DNA of 64,000 nucleotides. Source: Monosporascus cannonballus. Lineage: Eukaryota; Ascomycota; Sordariomycetes; Xylariales. The stretch is taken from NCBI GenBank assembly GCA_004154925.1, contig QJNS01000034.1, forward strand, positions 62,001 through 126,000. Direction: 5' to 3'. Of this stretch, positions 12,677 to 25,100 are shown in pieces. Under the pieces are notes generated by a model that worked only from the letters and a program-made list of their open reading frames with translations, ran no database searches and was not told where the DNA came from. The translations under genes were made by a program, and so were the position numbers. Each line of letters starts with the position of its first letter. The first letter of the stretch is position 1.

Positions 12677-14732
12677 ATGCAACAACATCTTGTACTCGGG
12701 CAGGAGCTTCTGCAAGGCTGTCATCTCGAAGCCCACCGTGCCAACATCGTAGCCATCCAGCTTCAAGGATTGCGAGCCGCACTGCCAGAGCATTACTATG
12801 CGCACCTTGACGCGCTCATCGGCGAGATCCAAATCGGAAGCAAGCTGCTTCGCGACGTTGGGGACCAATTGCTAGTGCATATTCCCCACGTGCCTCAGGT
12901 CGTCGACTATCTAAACGTCCTCCTGCCCTGCCTCTGCAAGTCGCTACGCGATATAACCATCTACTACAACGACCGGACCATGACAAAGGAGAAGCGGTGG
13001 CGGTATCTGTATTATAAAATGGGCGCCGAGCACCCGGGGATACTACTGCCGGCCCGATTCTCTATGTATAACCAGTACTTACAGTTCCTGTTGCTCCTCC
13101 TCGCTCGGTCGGTCCCCCTCCATTCCAGCCACGAAGCAGGAGCTAACATCGAGTCCGCCAAAGGTCCCCAAACTTCAATATCAACGCTCTTGATGATCTT
13201 AAAGACCGTATCCTCCAGCTTCGGGAGACTAGGAACATTCGTCAGTGTCCAGTAGCATTGGTGACTAATAGGGCTAACTTTACCTCTAGCGCCTCCGACT
13301 ACTGTCACCCAAGGAGAACTGATCAGGCGCGGGGATCTCATCCTGGATTGGAATCATCAGTCGGTTAGTAGCGCAGGCCACGGTCATACTTCGCCTTCTG
13401 ATGCGATGCAGAACACCCACTGGGCCGAGTCGATCTTCTTGAGGTCGCCCCGCTCTAAGGGGGAGTTCAGAAAGCATGGAGTGTACGTCAACATCATGTA
13501 GTGTAAAGGATGGCAGATATCATCGGGATGGGGCTAACACCTCGAAGTCGCCATCGTACATCAGAGGCCTTCGGACCTCTCTTGAGACTCGGGCAATTTC
13601 CCATGACACAGGGTCCTATGTCACGGGATGTCAAGATCCTATTCAAACGGTGCGTGTTGGCACTTTTTAGATAGACTCGTTTTTCTCTCCTTATCTTAGT
13701 TTACCTTTCTTTTCCTTTCCGTAATCGGGAATGGGGTCTGTGTTGACTTCTTAATAACGACGCCTCTAGGTCTTTTGATAACGATCGCATCTCCGTTATT
13801 TTCTTCCTACAGGGCATAGATCAAGCACCGTTTCTCTACGTTCGATCTTTCGACAATCTCGGCGAGCCCTGGGTCTCGAGGCGCGGTGCGCACGAGCTAT
13901 GCATCCGACGAGATAGCAGTTCGACCCTAACCTTGACTCGGTGGAGTGACTCGGAGCGTCGTAGGAAACGCTGGGCAGCGCTCCGCTTCGCCACCTGGGA
14001 AGGTACGTCTAGAAGCTCTCTAGCCAAGTAATCATGTCTAACTTCTGCTAATGCATATCCCAGAGCTTGTCCTGTTCCACTGCGCTTTCGTGTGTCTTAA
14101 GGCCCACAGCCTTCTGACCGTGATGGTCGACCCGGAAGAATTCATCCTCAACAAGGAAAGGCGCTTGTTCCAGGCGTAAGCAGATCCCACCTCCCTACAG
14201 CAGCCAGAACCTGCGCCGCTAACACCGCGCAGCCAGATCATCGACGATGGATTTCATCACTCTCTCATGGTCTACGAAGACCGTGTCACGAAGGGCATCC
14301 GCCTCCACACCGCGGTCTGGGACGGTAAACTGCGATACTGTCCCGTCTGGACGGCCTTTGGTATGTGTCTTCTTCGCCGTCTGTGCAACCCCCCCTCCGG
14401 CCCTATACCCAGGGGCCACGGCTGACTCACAGGCCCACCGCATAGTAACCCCGCATTGCTTCTCCCCCTCGTGGCTGGTGCGCAAGTCGCCGCACCGCGT
14501 CTGGCTCAAGGACCTGGACCCCTTCGTCTTCTGCCAGCGGTACCGGCCACGGAACCAGCGCAACAACAAGGCGGGCGCGTTCGAGCTTGACTTCGTCAAC
14601 GACGTGGCCGCCACGCACTTCAAAGAGATCTTCTCCCCCGATCCCGGCCCCGCACCGACCATCACCACCGCCACCGAAGAAGAGTCGTCCGAGAACGCCA
14701 CCACCGCTGGTGGTGGTGACGACGCTTTGTGA
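12677..14732 (+). CDS. Conserved hypothetical protein of filamentous ascomycetes, eight exons
   Basis: I recognise the style of this protein from Sordariomycete genomes but know no function. Exons 12677-13107, 13164-13240, 13290-13482, 13548-13649, 13770-14002, 14064-14175, 14233-14360 and 14446-14732 join in frame to 520 residues. Marker blocks in order are LRDVGDQLLVHIPHVPQVVD, LDDLKDRILQLRETRNI, TQGELIRRGDLILDWNHQS, WAESIFFLRSPRSKGEFRKH, GQFPMTQGPMSRDVKILFKR, APFLYVRSFDNLGEPWVSRR, FHCAFVCLKAHSLLTVMVDP and WLVRKSPHRVWLKDLDPFVF; the C-terminus is low-complexity Thr/Glu/Gly. Intron 3 (13483-13547) needs donor GTACGT and acceptor CGAAG after a GCTAAC branch; without it the frame is broken. An upstream GTG at 12668 is in frame but the ATG is preferred. 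Further 5' exons cannot be excluded. Confidence 0.72.
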
Positions 14733-16019
14733 GTGCCGATGAGTGTTGAGTCGAAGTGTCGGAGTCGATGGGACTATAGTTCATAACGCCGTATCGGGAC
14801 GACCGTGAGTCTTGCCGACCAATCGAGCCAGTTAGGAAAGTTGGCCGCGGGAAACATCGTGTCCACCCAAAATGCCCTCCGCTCCGACATTACCGTTGTG
14901 CTTAGACCCGAATCAGCGCCACCTCGTCTCAGTTACTTACCACGCAATACTACGCGCGTATGTAATATCACTCTACTACCCCTTCTCCCTGATGTCCAAA
15001 ATGGATGGCCCCGTGGGGGCTTCTGGGCCCAAGGCTTTCACGATAGTGGCGGTCCCGTGCGACAGGACGAACCATGCGAGGCGGCTTACGAAAGCACGGC
15101 TTAATTACGCTCCATTACGACAATTACGCTATAATTACGCTATACGACATATACGAGTTACGATACACGACGCCTACGATTTTCGAGAAGACTACGACTA
15201 CTGTGACGAGGACACGCAAGGAATATTTCATGATACCCACCACACAAGACCCCAGCATAGCGCCTCTATGTGTTTTGTTTTTTGTTGCGTCTTTGCGTTA
15301 TCAAATGGTCGTTTTCGTAGCAGAGAGGTTGTTCCTTAACCGCATGCGTGCCTGTCATACTCCAGAAACACGAGTATGGAGGTCGACAGGAGGCCCACGG
15401 GGCTAACACACCTGGACGATGCGATGGCACTGATAAAATTGTGGGCGACAATGGTGGTGATGTTCAGTGGTAAGAGTAGTGTGTTGTCCCCTGTTTACCC
15501 GCGATTTGATCGAGTTCCGAAATCTGTAATCGGAATAATATCTTGTGTGATTAGCGCAGCAGTGCTCAGCCCCTGGGTAGGTACTATCGGAATAGTCAAG
15601 GCTTCCTGCGTATTTCGCATGGTCCTTGTCATGAATACTGATCCGTAATTTGCGTTACACGCTGCGATTTGTATGAAACGCCACATTCTATTTTCGGGCG
15701 ATAAGCTGTCTGCCACTCTATCTCACTGGTGAAGCAAGCCCCTTTTCCCCTGAGCACCACGGACCCAAGTGGCATCAGGTATAATCTATTGCGGCCCTGA
15801 AAAACGCGCCGTGTTGCTCTTTGCCCTATAGCGTATACGTGGCCTGGCTCCTACATCAGTTTAGCAGAAGCGTTCATGGTGCAATTCTTTTCGTAATTCT
15901 GCTGCCACCAAGTAATAGCTGTCCATCATTAGGTAGGCATCGTACGGACAATATCCCGCACGCCATTCTCTTGGCACTTATCGCGAGGGTAATTGATCGT
16001 ATGATGAATATAGTGACTG
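14733..16019. other. Intergenic region with a TTACG-rich low-complexity patch
   Basis: No recognisable gene in about 1.3 kb. At about 15102-15210 the sequence repeats ATTACG / TATACGA / TACGA words imperfectly, a low-complexity patch. Short open frames elsewhere have no recognisable motifs. Confidence 0.45.
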
Positions 16020-17216
16020 GTGTTATTTATAACCCAACGTGAATATTCTGCTGGGGAAGCCCGCCAGGAAACAAGATGTCTGTTTTGTGTTGATCTCTGT
16101 TTAGCCGATGAATCTGGCTATCAAGATCACTTCACGCGTAGCCATCCTCATATTCAGGATTATGACCCAGACGCATACCGTCCCCAGGCAAATAATAGTG
16201 ATTCGGTGGTATATCCTTTCGTATTGAGCCACTCCTCGTCGAACCACACACCCTACCGCTTCTCTATCGCTGTTTTGCCGAAGAGATAGGTCCGGCTCCA
16301 GAATGGATCAAGTAGGTAACTCCGCCATTCGGCTCACCTATTGACTCAGGATCCGGCCGGAAACGAGGAGGCAAATCCCCATCCGCCGCGAGACCTTCTA
16401 GTCCCGAATCCACTAACTGGTCTTCGATGTCCTCTGCGCTCAGATCGTTGTCCGAAATCCGCTTGAGAAAATTGTGATGAGCATGGGGCAGAGCCTAAGT
16501 CACCCCGGGATCCATTCCCGCTGCATAGTGCCATTGGTAAACCGCTTCTTCACTACTACATTGTCCGAACAATTCTTTTTTCCGAATTAATTCCAGGTTG
16601 AAGAAGGCCTAACCGGACGATGGTAAGTCGTTATGGAATGCTATGGCCTGAGATTCCAGGCACTGAAGTTTTTCCTCTTCGATTATCAGCGGATGGAAAG
16701 TATCAGATAACACACCAATGCGGTGATGCCCAGATTCAGGAACTACTGGTATGCTTTCTACCAGAAAACAGAAAGGATCCTGACATCCCGGCCTTCACTG
16801 GCTCGCCCATGGTTGCGACTGCCCCAAGAAGCCGCTTTATGCATGTAGAGGAAGGGTGGACCTTAACTGTAATGTTGTCCGCAAATCTGCGACGCGCGTT
16901 TGGCCTTTTTGATGAGGCTCAAGATAGCGAATTCCTCCACATCTTATTTAGAACCCCCCGGCCCTCTCGTCATGCGCCTCTGGCACTTCCCCAAGCCGAG
17001 CTCAAAACGCCCCCTGACTCAATCCTCCAATGTCGCGCCGCCGATGCAGTTCAGCTCCGCAAGGACGTGGGCTTCCACCACCACTTCCAGAAATATGATA
17101 CGAAGGACGTTGCTGCAAGGAGTTGCGAAGTTGGACGGTCTAACACTATCAGGAGGAAAGGCAGGAGGAAGGAGGCGCCACTCGCCCCGTCATCCTCTGA
17201 CGTGCGGATATGGTGA
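16020..17216 (+). pseudogene. Possible relic of a C2H2 zinc-finger-containing gene, function unknown
   Basis: Weak call. Near 16077-16145 the plus strand encodes CLFC followed after 13 residues by HFTRSH, a good fit to a C-x2-C-x13-H-x4-H zinc finger. From about 16330 to 16480 a Ser/Pro/Arg-rich segment (for example PSAARPSSPESTNWSSM) is in an open frame ending in two stops. From 16620 a further frame of 198 codons contains ENRKDPDIPAF and HVEEGWTLTVMLSANLRRAF and ends at 17216. These pieces do not join into one frame in any way I could confirm. They may be exons of one gene, two genes, or a decayed copy. I do not recognise a family beyond the single zinc finger. Confidence 0.3.
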
Positions 17217-18180
17217 TGCGCTCCTCCCATTTTCAGCACCTTCTTACCACCTATGCTCGTCGGGCTGGGCTTTCTGATTCACAAATATTCCATGTATATT
17301 GCGTTTACGACATCAACCAGGCAAGACCGACTCACATCTGGCATGTCCCATCCTGGACCTCATGCAGCATTTTGTTCTGCCGCCTAGGACGGATTTTACA
17401 ACAACAGCAACACATCTCAGTAGCCGCCCGAATACAGTTACGGTTGATAAGCTTCACCTCGTGCAGACAACCCCGACACCAGACCCAGGAACTAAATTGG
17501 CGCAAAACTGGCTTCACCGCACGGTTATCGCTGGCTTCTGAGGTGTAGCAGCCACTCGACTCTTCGCTAGAGACCATCAACATTGCTACTTATCGACAAA
17601 GAACTCGGGTTCCATAAACCAATCACAATACCCAACGCTCCAAAACATCAAGAACCAGGTGGCCTTATACATATTTCTTCCAACTATCAGTAACAAAGAT
17701 GAAGATGAGGAAGCTCCCGAGAAGGGGCGCGGCCTGCTTGCTCTGAGACTACCCCTTTAATCAGTATTGCTAGACAGGGCAGACTTGAGGAGGGTCAGCT
17801 GCTGCGGAGATCTTACTAGTGTCCGAAGCGTTGAAATACGGAATACAGATGCCCAAGCGTCGCTCTTTTCTTTGATTATATATCTACCTCAGCAACTGAT
17901 ATCCAGATATAAAAGGAATGGGAGAGGCAGACGTAGATGGCAGGGGAAGTGATATTGGGTTAAGAGGCTCTAGAGTTGTTCCGTCCCGGCATTCGAGTGC
18001 AAGTCCGTAGGGATTTGTTGGCAACGCATCATCGAGGGTAAAGCGTGAGAGTGTCGATAAAAGTACATTTGCACCACATATACCAACTACATCGTATGCA
18101 CGGGGCGGACCGCGAGGGTCCATAGACTGGGTTTTTTTTTCGTGTGTATCATCATACATACACTACCATAAATCACCTCC
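17217..18180. other. Intergenic region, no gene seen
   Basis: Nearly 1 kb downstream of the weak relic and downstream of the convergent bL9m gene. No conserved frame, repeat or RNA gene is visible. A T-run near 18130-18139 lies about 45 bp past the bL9m stop, within its likely 3' UTR. Confidence 0.45.
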
Positions 18181-19206
18181 TTATTCCTCGGGGATGACCT
18201 CGACGGTCCGGCGCACGGGCTCCAGGTCCTTGCCGGGCGAGATCTCGACCTCGAAGGTGCCGAGCCTCTTGATGCGGTCCTCGCCAGGCTCCAGGCCCAG
18301 GATCAAGACGCTCTCGGCCTCCAGAGCCACGCGGCTGCCCTGACTGTCCACCGCCAGCGCCTCCTTGACCACGTGGAGGATGTCGTTCGTCGACACGGAG
18401 CCGAAGATAGCGGTCGCTGCTGGGGGCGTTTCGGCCTCGACGCCGGCGGTCTGCGATGCGGCCGCGGTGGGGGCCAGCGACGGAGACCGTGGGACGACGG
18501 GCTCGGGCGCCGCCTCGGGGGCGGGCGTCGCGATGGGTTTCCGGGCGAAGGTCAGGGTTGGTGGGAGGAGGGTCGTGAGGAGAGACTGCGTCTCTTCGGG
18601 CTGTTTTCGGAGGACCGTGATTAGCTTCCGTCCCATTCTGTCCATCCACCCAGGATATATCCCGTGCCTCGCTTTAAGGCTAAACCCAGGGTAGTGGTAC
18701 TAACCGGCAGCGTGAGAGTCGCCATCTTCTTGCGGGCGACGGGCTCCTCCTCGACCAGCACCTTCTTGCCGCCCTTGTCCTTGTCCTCGTCGAGCACGAG
18801 CCGGGTGCCGAAGGTGCGGTCGCGGACGCCGATGGCGGACTCGCTCAGGCCGAGCTCCTTGAACCGGTTCCGCGTCATGTACTCGGCCAGGCCCTTGGGG
18901 AACCAGTAGTTCCGCATCCGGCCCGGCTTAACGCGGATGATGGCATCTACGGGGACAGTTACGTTGGCTGGCGATCCAACTTGACCTGCGGCTAAGGAAA
19001 ATGGACGTACGTTTGCGACCGAACCCGATGATGTCCTGCAGGAGCCGCACGGGGATGCCCTGCAGATCTTCCAGCTCAGCCTTGGTGGTTCTGCTTCGCG
19101 ACTGGATCAACGATGCTGGCGGCGCAATTGATGTCGGCGCAGGCCGCGTAAGCTGCCGAAGACAATTCAGACATGTCGGGAAGCGCCCGAAGCGTGGTGC
19201 GGCCAT
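18181..19206 (-). CDS. Mitochondrial large-subunit ribosomal protein bL9m
   Basis: Nuclear-encoded mitochondrial ribosomal protein of the L9 family, part of the large subunit. Minus-strand exons are 19011-19206, 18705-18946 and 18181-18624, giving 293 residues. The first exon starts MAAPRFGRFPTCLNCLRQL, an Arg-containing, acid-poor presequence suitable for mitochondrial import. The L9 signature follows across the first junction as VRLLQDIIGFGRK/HAIIRVKPGRMRN, then YWFPKGLAEYMTRNRFKELG. Introns are GTACGT..CGTAG (64 bp) and GTTAGT with an acceptor I place at GGAAG before 18624 because only this keeps frame; a more typical CAG nearby does not. A Pro/Ala-rich linker precedes a C-terminal domain ending RRTVEVIPEE. 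The gene appears intact. Confidence 0.85.
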
Positions 19207-19731
19207 CGTCGGGCGTTTCTATGTAGCACCTCGCTGCCGATTCAGGTTCTGTTCCGGCTTCAAAGCTCCTTGAAGCTTTCTCAATATCATTTCCTCGATG
19301 CGAATTTAGGTGGGGCTGCCAAAGCCTAAGATCAAACATTGGCGAATCATAATTCCCAGTCTGTTCCTACATCCCTTTGGAGCACTACTTCTTTATAAGA
19401 ATGCTCCATCATTGTAAGCGATTTTACTGTAAGAGAGGCTTTCATAAGCCCGACCAGAGCCAAGATGATATTTGTATGCTCTGCAAGCTCCGTACATAAT
19501 CGGGGAGACATTATTATTAAGAGAACACGCTCAGTTAGGCGTGTACGGAATTGGACGTCGCAACGTCGCAACGTCGCAACGTCGTGATATCAGGTTCATC
19601 TCAGGCACTTCCATTACCGATGTACTGGAAAAGGACATACGCAAACCCACTAATTTCACAAGTCAAAAGCGTGTAGCAAGGGGTAATAAAACAGCTTGGG
19701 CTAACAATCTTTATATAAGGCGACATCATTC
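19207..19731. other. Spacer between bL9m and the PKS-NRPS relic
   Basis: About 0.5 kb without coding potential. It holds a short tandem repeat at 19555-19586 (see separate entry). It separates the intact housekeeping segment from the decayed biosynthetic locus. Confidence 0.5.
19555..19586. repeat. 8-bp tandem repeat, four units (ACGTCGCA)
   Basis: The unit ACGTCGCA is repeated three times exactly, followed by a fourth unit with two changes (ACGTCGTG). It is in the spacer just downstream of the PKS-NRPS relic. Confidence 0.85.
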
Positions 19732-22119
19732 TTAGCGCACATACTTTTCTATGAGCGGTATCACAAGCTTCTGCCCTCCCCTAGCGCCAGCCAGGTAGTC
19801 ATACAAACGTTGGCTCAGTCCCCGATGCAATGCGGCATTGAGCCAAACCTGCATAAGGAGCTCCCCGAGACGCACCCCATACAGCTTTTTCAAGTCATCC
19901 TTGAGACTCTCGGGTGGGACTCTGGCATCGTTGCAATAATGCACGAAGTGCGCTTCCGGCTGTTGACCGGGCCGTAATGACCGGAGCGCGATGTCTACCA
20001 AGTCCTTCGCAACGTCCTACACCACGATCAGGTCGAACGCACCGGTCGCGTTCTCGCTGTCTAGTTTTGGTACGGCGCCAAGCACACGCGCGTACTTGAA
20101 GATGACGTTGATCAGATTTAGTGCTGGAGCATCGTCGCCGACCACACTTGAGCGCCTGTGGTTCCACGTCGGAAGGCCGTTGTCCGCTGAAACCTTTTCC
20201 AGGAGGACCTCGCTGACCCACTTGCAGACACCATAGCCGTCTGAACTATCGGAAAGCGGCAGGTATTCGGAAATGGAGACTTCGGGTAGCGTGGCATTAT
20301 CGGTGAACTTGACTACCTAGTCAGTTGAGACAAAATGAAAGGCACGCTGTGTGGAATCCCCATCTCACAGAGGGTTCTCGTTGACACGACGTTCGCTCTG
20401 CGGAGGAACGAGTACCTCTTGAGGAACAAGACCTCGGCACCGTTGTGAATGATCAGATCTATATTCTAGCCACTCAGGGAGTCCCAGGAAGCGATCGGAT
20501 AGGTCCCCGGAGTATTCGATGACCGTCTTGCTCTTGGCAGCGACGTGGCGTGGGTGACAGAGAGCATTTGGCCGGATCGCGATGCAGTGTACTTCCTTGA
20601 TCCTATCATCCTCGACGTGACGCTTCAATATATGCTTTCCAAGGAACCCGGTCGCTCCAGTCAGGAGCACGGCTGGTTTTGACGATGCGCTGACGGTTAT
20701 ATCTGTCCCCCGCGGTTGAGCGAGGTCGTGGCCAACGCGGCAACCTCGACGTCCCAATCGACATGCTACACTGGCACTACCTCATAGGGCTTCGCCACAC
20801 GCGCAGCCATACTATGCAGTGTGCTCGCTTGGAAGAGCTCGGGGAGTGAGAGCGTGGCACCGAACGTCCCCTGGAGAACAGATCGAAGTTTGATGAGCAG
20901 CATCGAGTTGCCTCCAACATGGACACAACGTCTGGGGATCTCTTGGCTACACTGCTGAACGGCTCGTCAAGTCGAAGCTGAAAACGTAATGGTAGCATGT
21001 TCAGGAAGTGGCCGATCGTCTGGGAGTCCTCTCTTTGGGTTCGGTTCGCCTCCATAATCCCGATGCTGACGTCCTCCACGTTGAGACATCGCGCAAGGTA
21101 TACCACCAACGTCGAGAGATAGAGGCTGAAGGAGGTGACCTGGAGTCCCGCGGCAGCCTGCTTGATGAGCTTCGTGAAGTTGGTGTCGAGTTTGGTGTCG
21201 ACAATATGCATGCTGTATGACTTCAGCGCCTGGCGAATTTTTGATCTTCGAGAACGGGAAGGAGGGACAGGCTCAGGTGGCGGTGTACGGTAGATCTCGC
21301 CTCAGAACGCTAGTTCCCGCTTTAGACTTTCCTTTGAATAAGTTGCGCCTTGCTTCCTGGCCACGTCGGTCGCTTGTTGGGCGGGACGTGTCGGCACCTG
21401 GCCCGAATACACCTGACTGAGATCCCGCAGGAACAAGCTGAAACTCTGCCCGTCGGGCGCTATGTGCTGGTGGAGAAAGGCCACGTGCTGAAGAGAAGGC
21501 GTCTCGGAGAGAACTGCGACCTTCATTACCTGGCCGTTCTCGATGTCAAACACCTCGTATTTGAGCCTCCCAAATTTCCGTCCGGACTTCATCCTCGTTC
21601 CCGATATGCTTGCATTCGAGGATGATGCCCAGCTCCGTGCTCACCGCCCGGATCGCTTGGTCGGCGGACTTGTCCATGAAATACGAGGTGTGGGGGCTTT
21701 CATGTCGCATCCCCACGGTGTCGACGGCCTACTTCAACTTTGGGACATTGAGTCTGCCATGAAGCTTCCCCGTATAACCGGCATTATAGGCCGGCTTATC
21801 GTCGAGGCATTCATTTAGGAAGTAGACCTGTGCTTGTGCGTGGGACATCCGGCCGGTTCTTTCGTATGTGGCGGGTAATTGCCGCTGTCCTTCTGGCTTG
21901 TCCATAAAGCTATCCGACATTGGACTGGACCCCCGTGACGCTCTAGGTGTAAGCTTTGGCGTATTGCTGCTTGTCGGCACACTGGAAGTCGCAGGGTCAG
22001 TCTGGGGCAGACCCGCCAGCGGTTGGGGGGAAGACCGGGATCTCTTCTCAACGGCAGGTTTCCCTTGGCCCCGAGGGTCAACTTTTTCTTCACAACCTGA
22101 GACGCAGCAGGGAGTTTCC
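19732..22119 (-). pseudogene. Hybrid PKS-NRPS, peptide synthetase half, decayed and lacking the adenylation domain (C, T, R)
   Basis: Continuation of the megasynthase after a Ser/Thr/Pro linker. The condensation domain begins GRMSHAQAQVYFLNECLDD near 21860; its active-site region reads HQHIAPDG at about 21472-21449, with Gln where the first His of HHxxxDG is expected. The second half has IGIMEANRTQREDSQTIGHF and LNMLPLRFQLRLDEPFSSV. Immediately afterwards, near 20920-20955, the sequence enters a carrier (T) domain, VGGNSMLLIKL with the modifiable Ser at 20904-20906, then LSLPELFQASTLHSMAARV. The adenylation domain of 500 or more residues is therefore missing. The reductive-release domain has VLLTGATGFLGKHILKR near 20680, YGVCK (Tyr 20233-20235), an in-frame TAG at 20017-20019, and ends with KLVIPLIEKYVR before the stop at 19732. 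Confidence 0.9.
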
Positions 22120-25100
22120 CGAGGACGTCCCGGCAAATGTCGACCAGGGAGGCGCCTCCTAATATTTTCACGACCGGCACGTCAACCGCCAGTTCCTTGA
22201 GGAACCACGACCGGATCTCTACTGCCACTAGCGAGTCAATGCCTAGTGTGACCAGTGGCGCCCTTTTGTCCATCTTCTCGCTGGACGACGCAGGACCGCT
22301 CCAATCTTCATGGCGGAGGCGCCATCCAGAATCGAAAGTGTCTCTTTGCTATGCCGCGTCTCTTTCAGTTGGTCCTGGACGCTGTGGTTCCGCTGGGCCC
22401 GACTCAGGCTTTCCGCCGTCGCTTTTTTTTTCAGGCTATAATGCCAAAATCGAGGAACACGGCACCAAGGGGCATCTAACTGGTACCCGATGCCGGTGAT
22501 GAGCTCAAGATCTAGACCCGAGGCCGGTCGTCCACCAAGTAGCGCCTCGGCACAAATTATGTGGAATTCTGGCTCTGAGATAGCCATGTAGTCCATATTC
22601 CGCATGTGCTCTTCGACCGCACCGTGTGGGCGTTATTCATCAACTCGATGCCAAGCAACATTCCGATGCCCATCACAGAAGCCGCAAAACCTCGCTTGCG
22701 TCTCTGGCTGGCCAAGGACACCATGGACATGTTGGCAGCAGCATAACTTGACTGTGCTGGGTTGCCAACGGCTCCAGACAGGGACGAGAAGAACACGACG
22801 AAGTCTAGCTTTGCCGAATAGAATAACTCATCAAGATCCTTGCTGCCCTATACCTTTGACCGTAACACGAGGCTGAAGTCCGCCCACGACATACTCTCCA
22901 GAGGCGAGTCGTGGAGAGTCATGGCCCCGTTGTAGACGCATCCGATCGATGGCATACTCGCGACGATTTCCGCATGTACTTCGCGAAGCCTCGCCTTGTT
23001 GGTGATATCAAGGGAGAAGACCCTCAAGTCCCCCCTTTATTCTGCAGATGTCGCATAATGGCTGCGTCGATTTTCGGATTGCGGCTAGCGAGCGCGAAGT
23101 GCCTTGCACCATGATCGATCATCCACTCGCAGAGGGAGAATCCGACGTCTCGGGTCAGACCAACGAAGAAGTGTGTCTTCTCACCCGAGAAAAAGCCTTG
23201 CACGTCGACTGGTCTCACTCGCACGGAGAGGCTCTCGGACGTTTCCCAATCTACGACGGTGCTGTGGCTGAGGCGTTGCTGGTCCGGGTACTGCGAAATC
23301 GTGTCAACTGAAATGGAACCCTGAGAGCCCTGGTATCGCGCGGCACATGCTGAGTCCAAAGTGGATAAGTATTGGGCCAAGAGCTTATGCAACTTAGCGC
23401 TACCATAGGAGAGCAGGTAAGCCTTCTCATATAAGCCTCTAGCAACATACACAATATCCACCCCACCGCCGGCAGACGATTCGAGGAGACTGTCGGGGGC
23501 CGCCTTCTCCCAAGACCCATGTGCGCGAATCTTTGAGTATCGCGAGGTATTAAGAGCTTGAACTCGCGCTCTGTTGATCGCGGATGTATGAATTGGGCCC
23601 TTCCACCTGATTTCGGTGAGGATGTAGTGAGGAAGCGATGAAGCCCACGGATCTTCGCGACCTTCAACACAATCTCTACAAAGTCGTCATCGGCATCATG
23701 GACCCAAAGCGTTCCAGTGATATTATTCAACATGGTCTCGCAGAGTAAACTTGTCAGGATCTCTTCAAGAATAGCTTCGGCCTTTCCATTGGAGCTGCAA
23801 TTGAAGGTTGGTTGGACGGAACTTTGATAAGTGACTGGCTCGTAGAAGACATCGCCACAACTCGCCTATGAGTTGCTGACATGTGACCCACGCAGATATA
23901 GAATGGACGGCCATCCGACGTGGAGAATACAAAACGCAGAGGACGATTCGACCTTGACTTTCATGTTTCCGTCACTGCTGTCGTAGTCGTGGGCGAACGT
24001 CGCTTCTTCGAGGACAAACGGACCGTTCTCCTTGACCAGCGCAACTGGGCTGGTAGCAGGCGACACTCCCTTATGGATTGCCCTTGTGCGCGTTGAGGCG
24101 ATCATTGAGTAAATTATCTGGTATAACTCCGGGTACGCAGACCTTCCCATTCTCAATCGCTAGCTCTGTCTCTTGACTCCATAGCAGAGTATCAGCATAG
24201 CCAGGACGAGCTAGGTATGTCATTCGCAGCAGCATCTCGGGGAACAGGAGTCTCAGGGGGAGTGATCTTGGAACCTATCAATATTCACGAACTGAAGGCG
24301 AAGATGCGGATATTTCAGGCTTGCTGACCGGCCCATCCCGACGATAATATTGGCATCGGGGTCATCGCCACGGGAGCCTCGCGTAGCCCAAAGGATGTAC
24401 GTGGCGTTGCTGAAGATCGACTTGATAACCTGAAACTTTGTCTCGTTCATCTTCTTGAAATCAGCTTCTTCCGGACCAGCAAGACAAATAACAGCACATC
24501 CAAGTCTCAAGCGGCTGTTTCGCTCAATGCTTTCCAGAGAATCAACTATGATTGTGCTCAATGCGTAAGGTCGCAGGGGCGTTTTGACTTTTCGAGTTGC
24601 TTGGGAAACCTGCAAGCTATTCCCACTAATGGTGACAGGGTCATCAACTACGGGGTTATTATCAGCGGGCACGGACGCGAGAGGTTCTCGGGAGCTCAAT
24701 CCTTTCATCCACCGCTTGGCTGACCATGACGGAGAAACCGTGCTTCGACCTACTGACAAGGTCGACACTAGAAAATCGAGAAGCTGTGAGAAGAAGGTTC
24801 CACCGCGCTTGGGTAAGAGCCGATGGAAAGTACCAGCACTGGAAAAGCCACTGAAAATGAATGGTGCGCGGATGTCGCCACTCGTGGGTTCCATGAGTAT
24901 AATCCGCCCGCCCGGTGGTAGTAGCCATCTGCAGTTTACCAGAGCAGTTGCCAGCGACTCCGTTGCGTAGGACGCGTTGCAGGCGATGATGAGATCAAAT
25001 GCGCATTCCTTAAAGCCTTGCTCACTTGACGAGCGGCTAATGTCAAGAACTGCGCCTTTAACATGCTCCCCGCACTGAGATAGCAGCTCTCAAATCTTCT

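Noticed and set aside
13483..13547. An apparent frameshift (stop TAG at 13499, new frame later) in the gene at 12677-14732
   Set aside because: A 65-bp intron with donor GTACGT, branch GCTAAC and acceptor CGAAG restores phase exactly, so no frameshift is needed.
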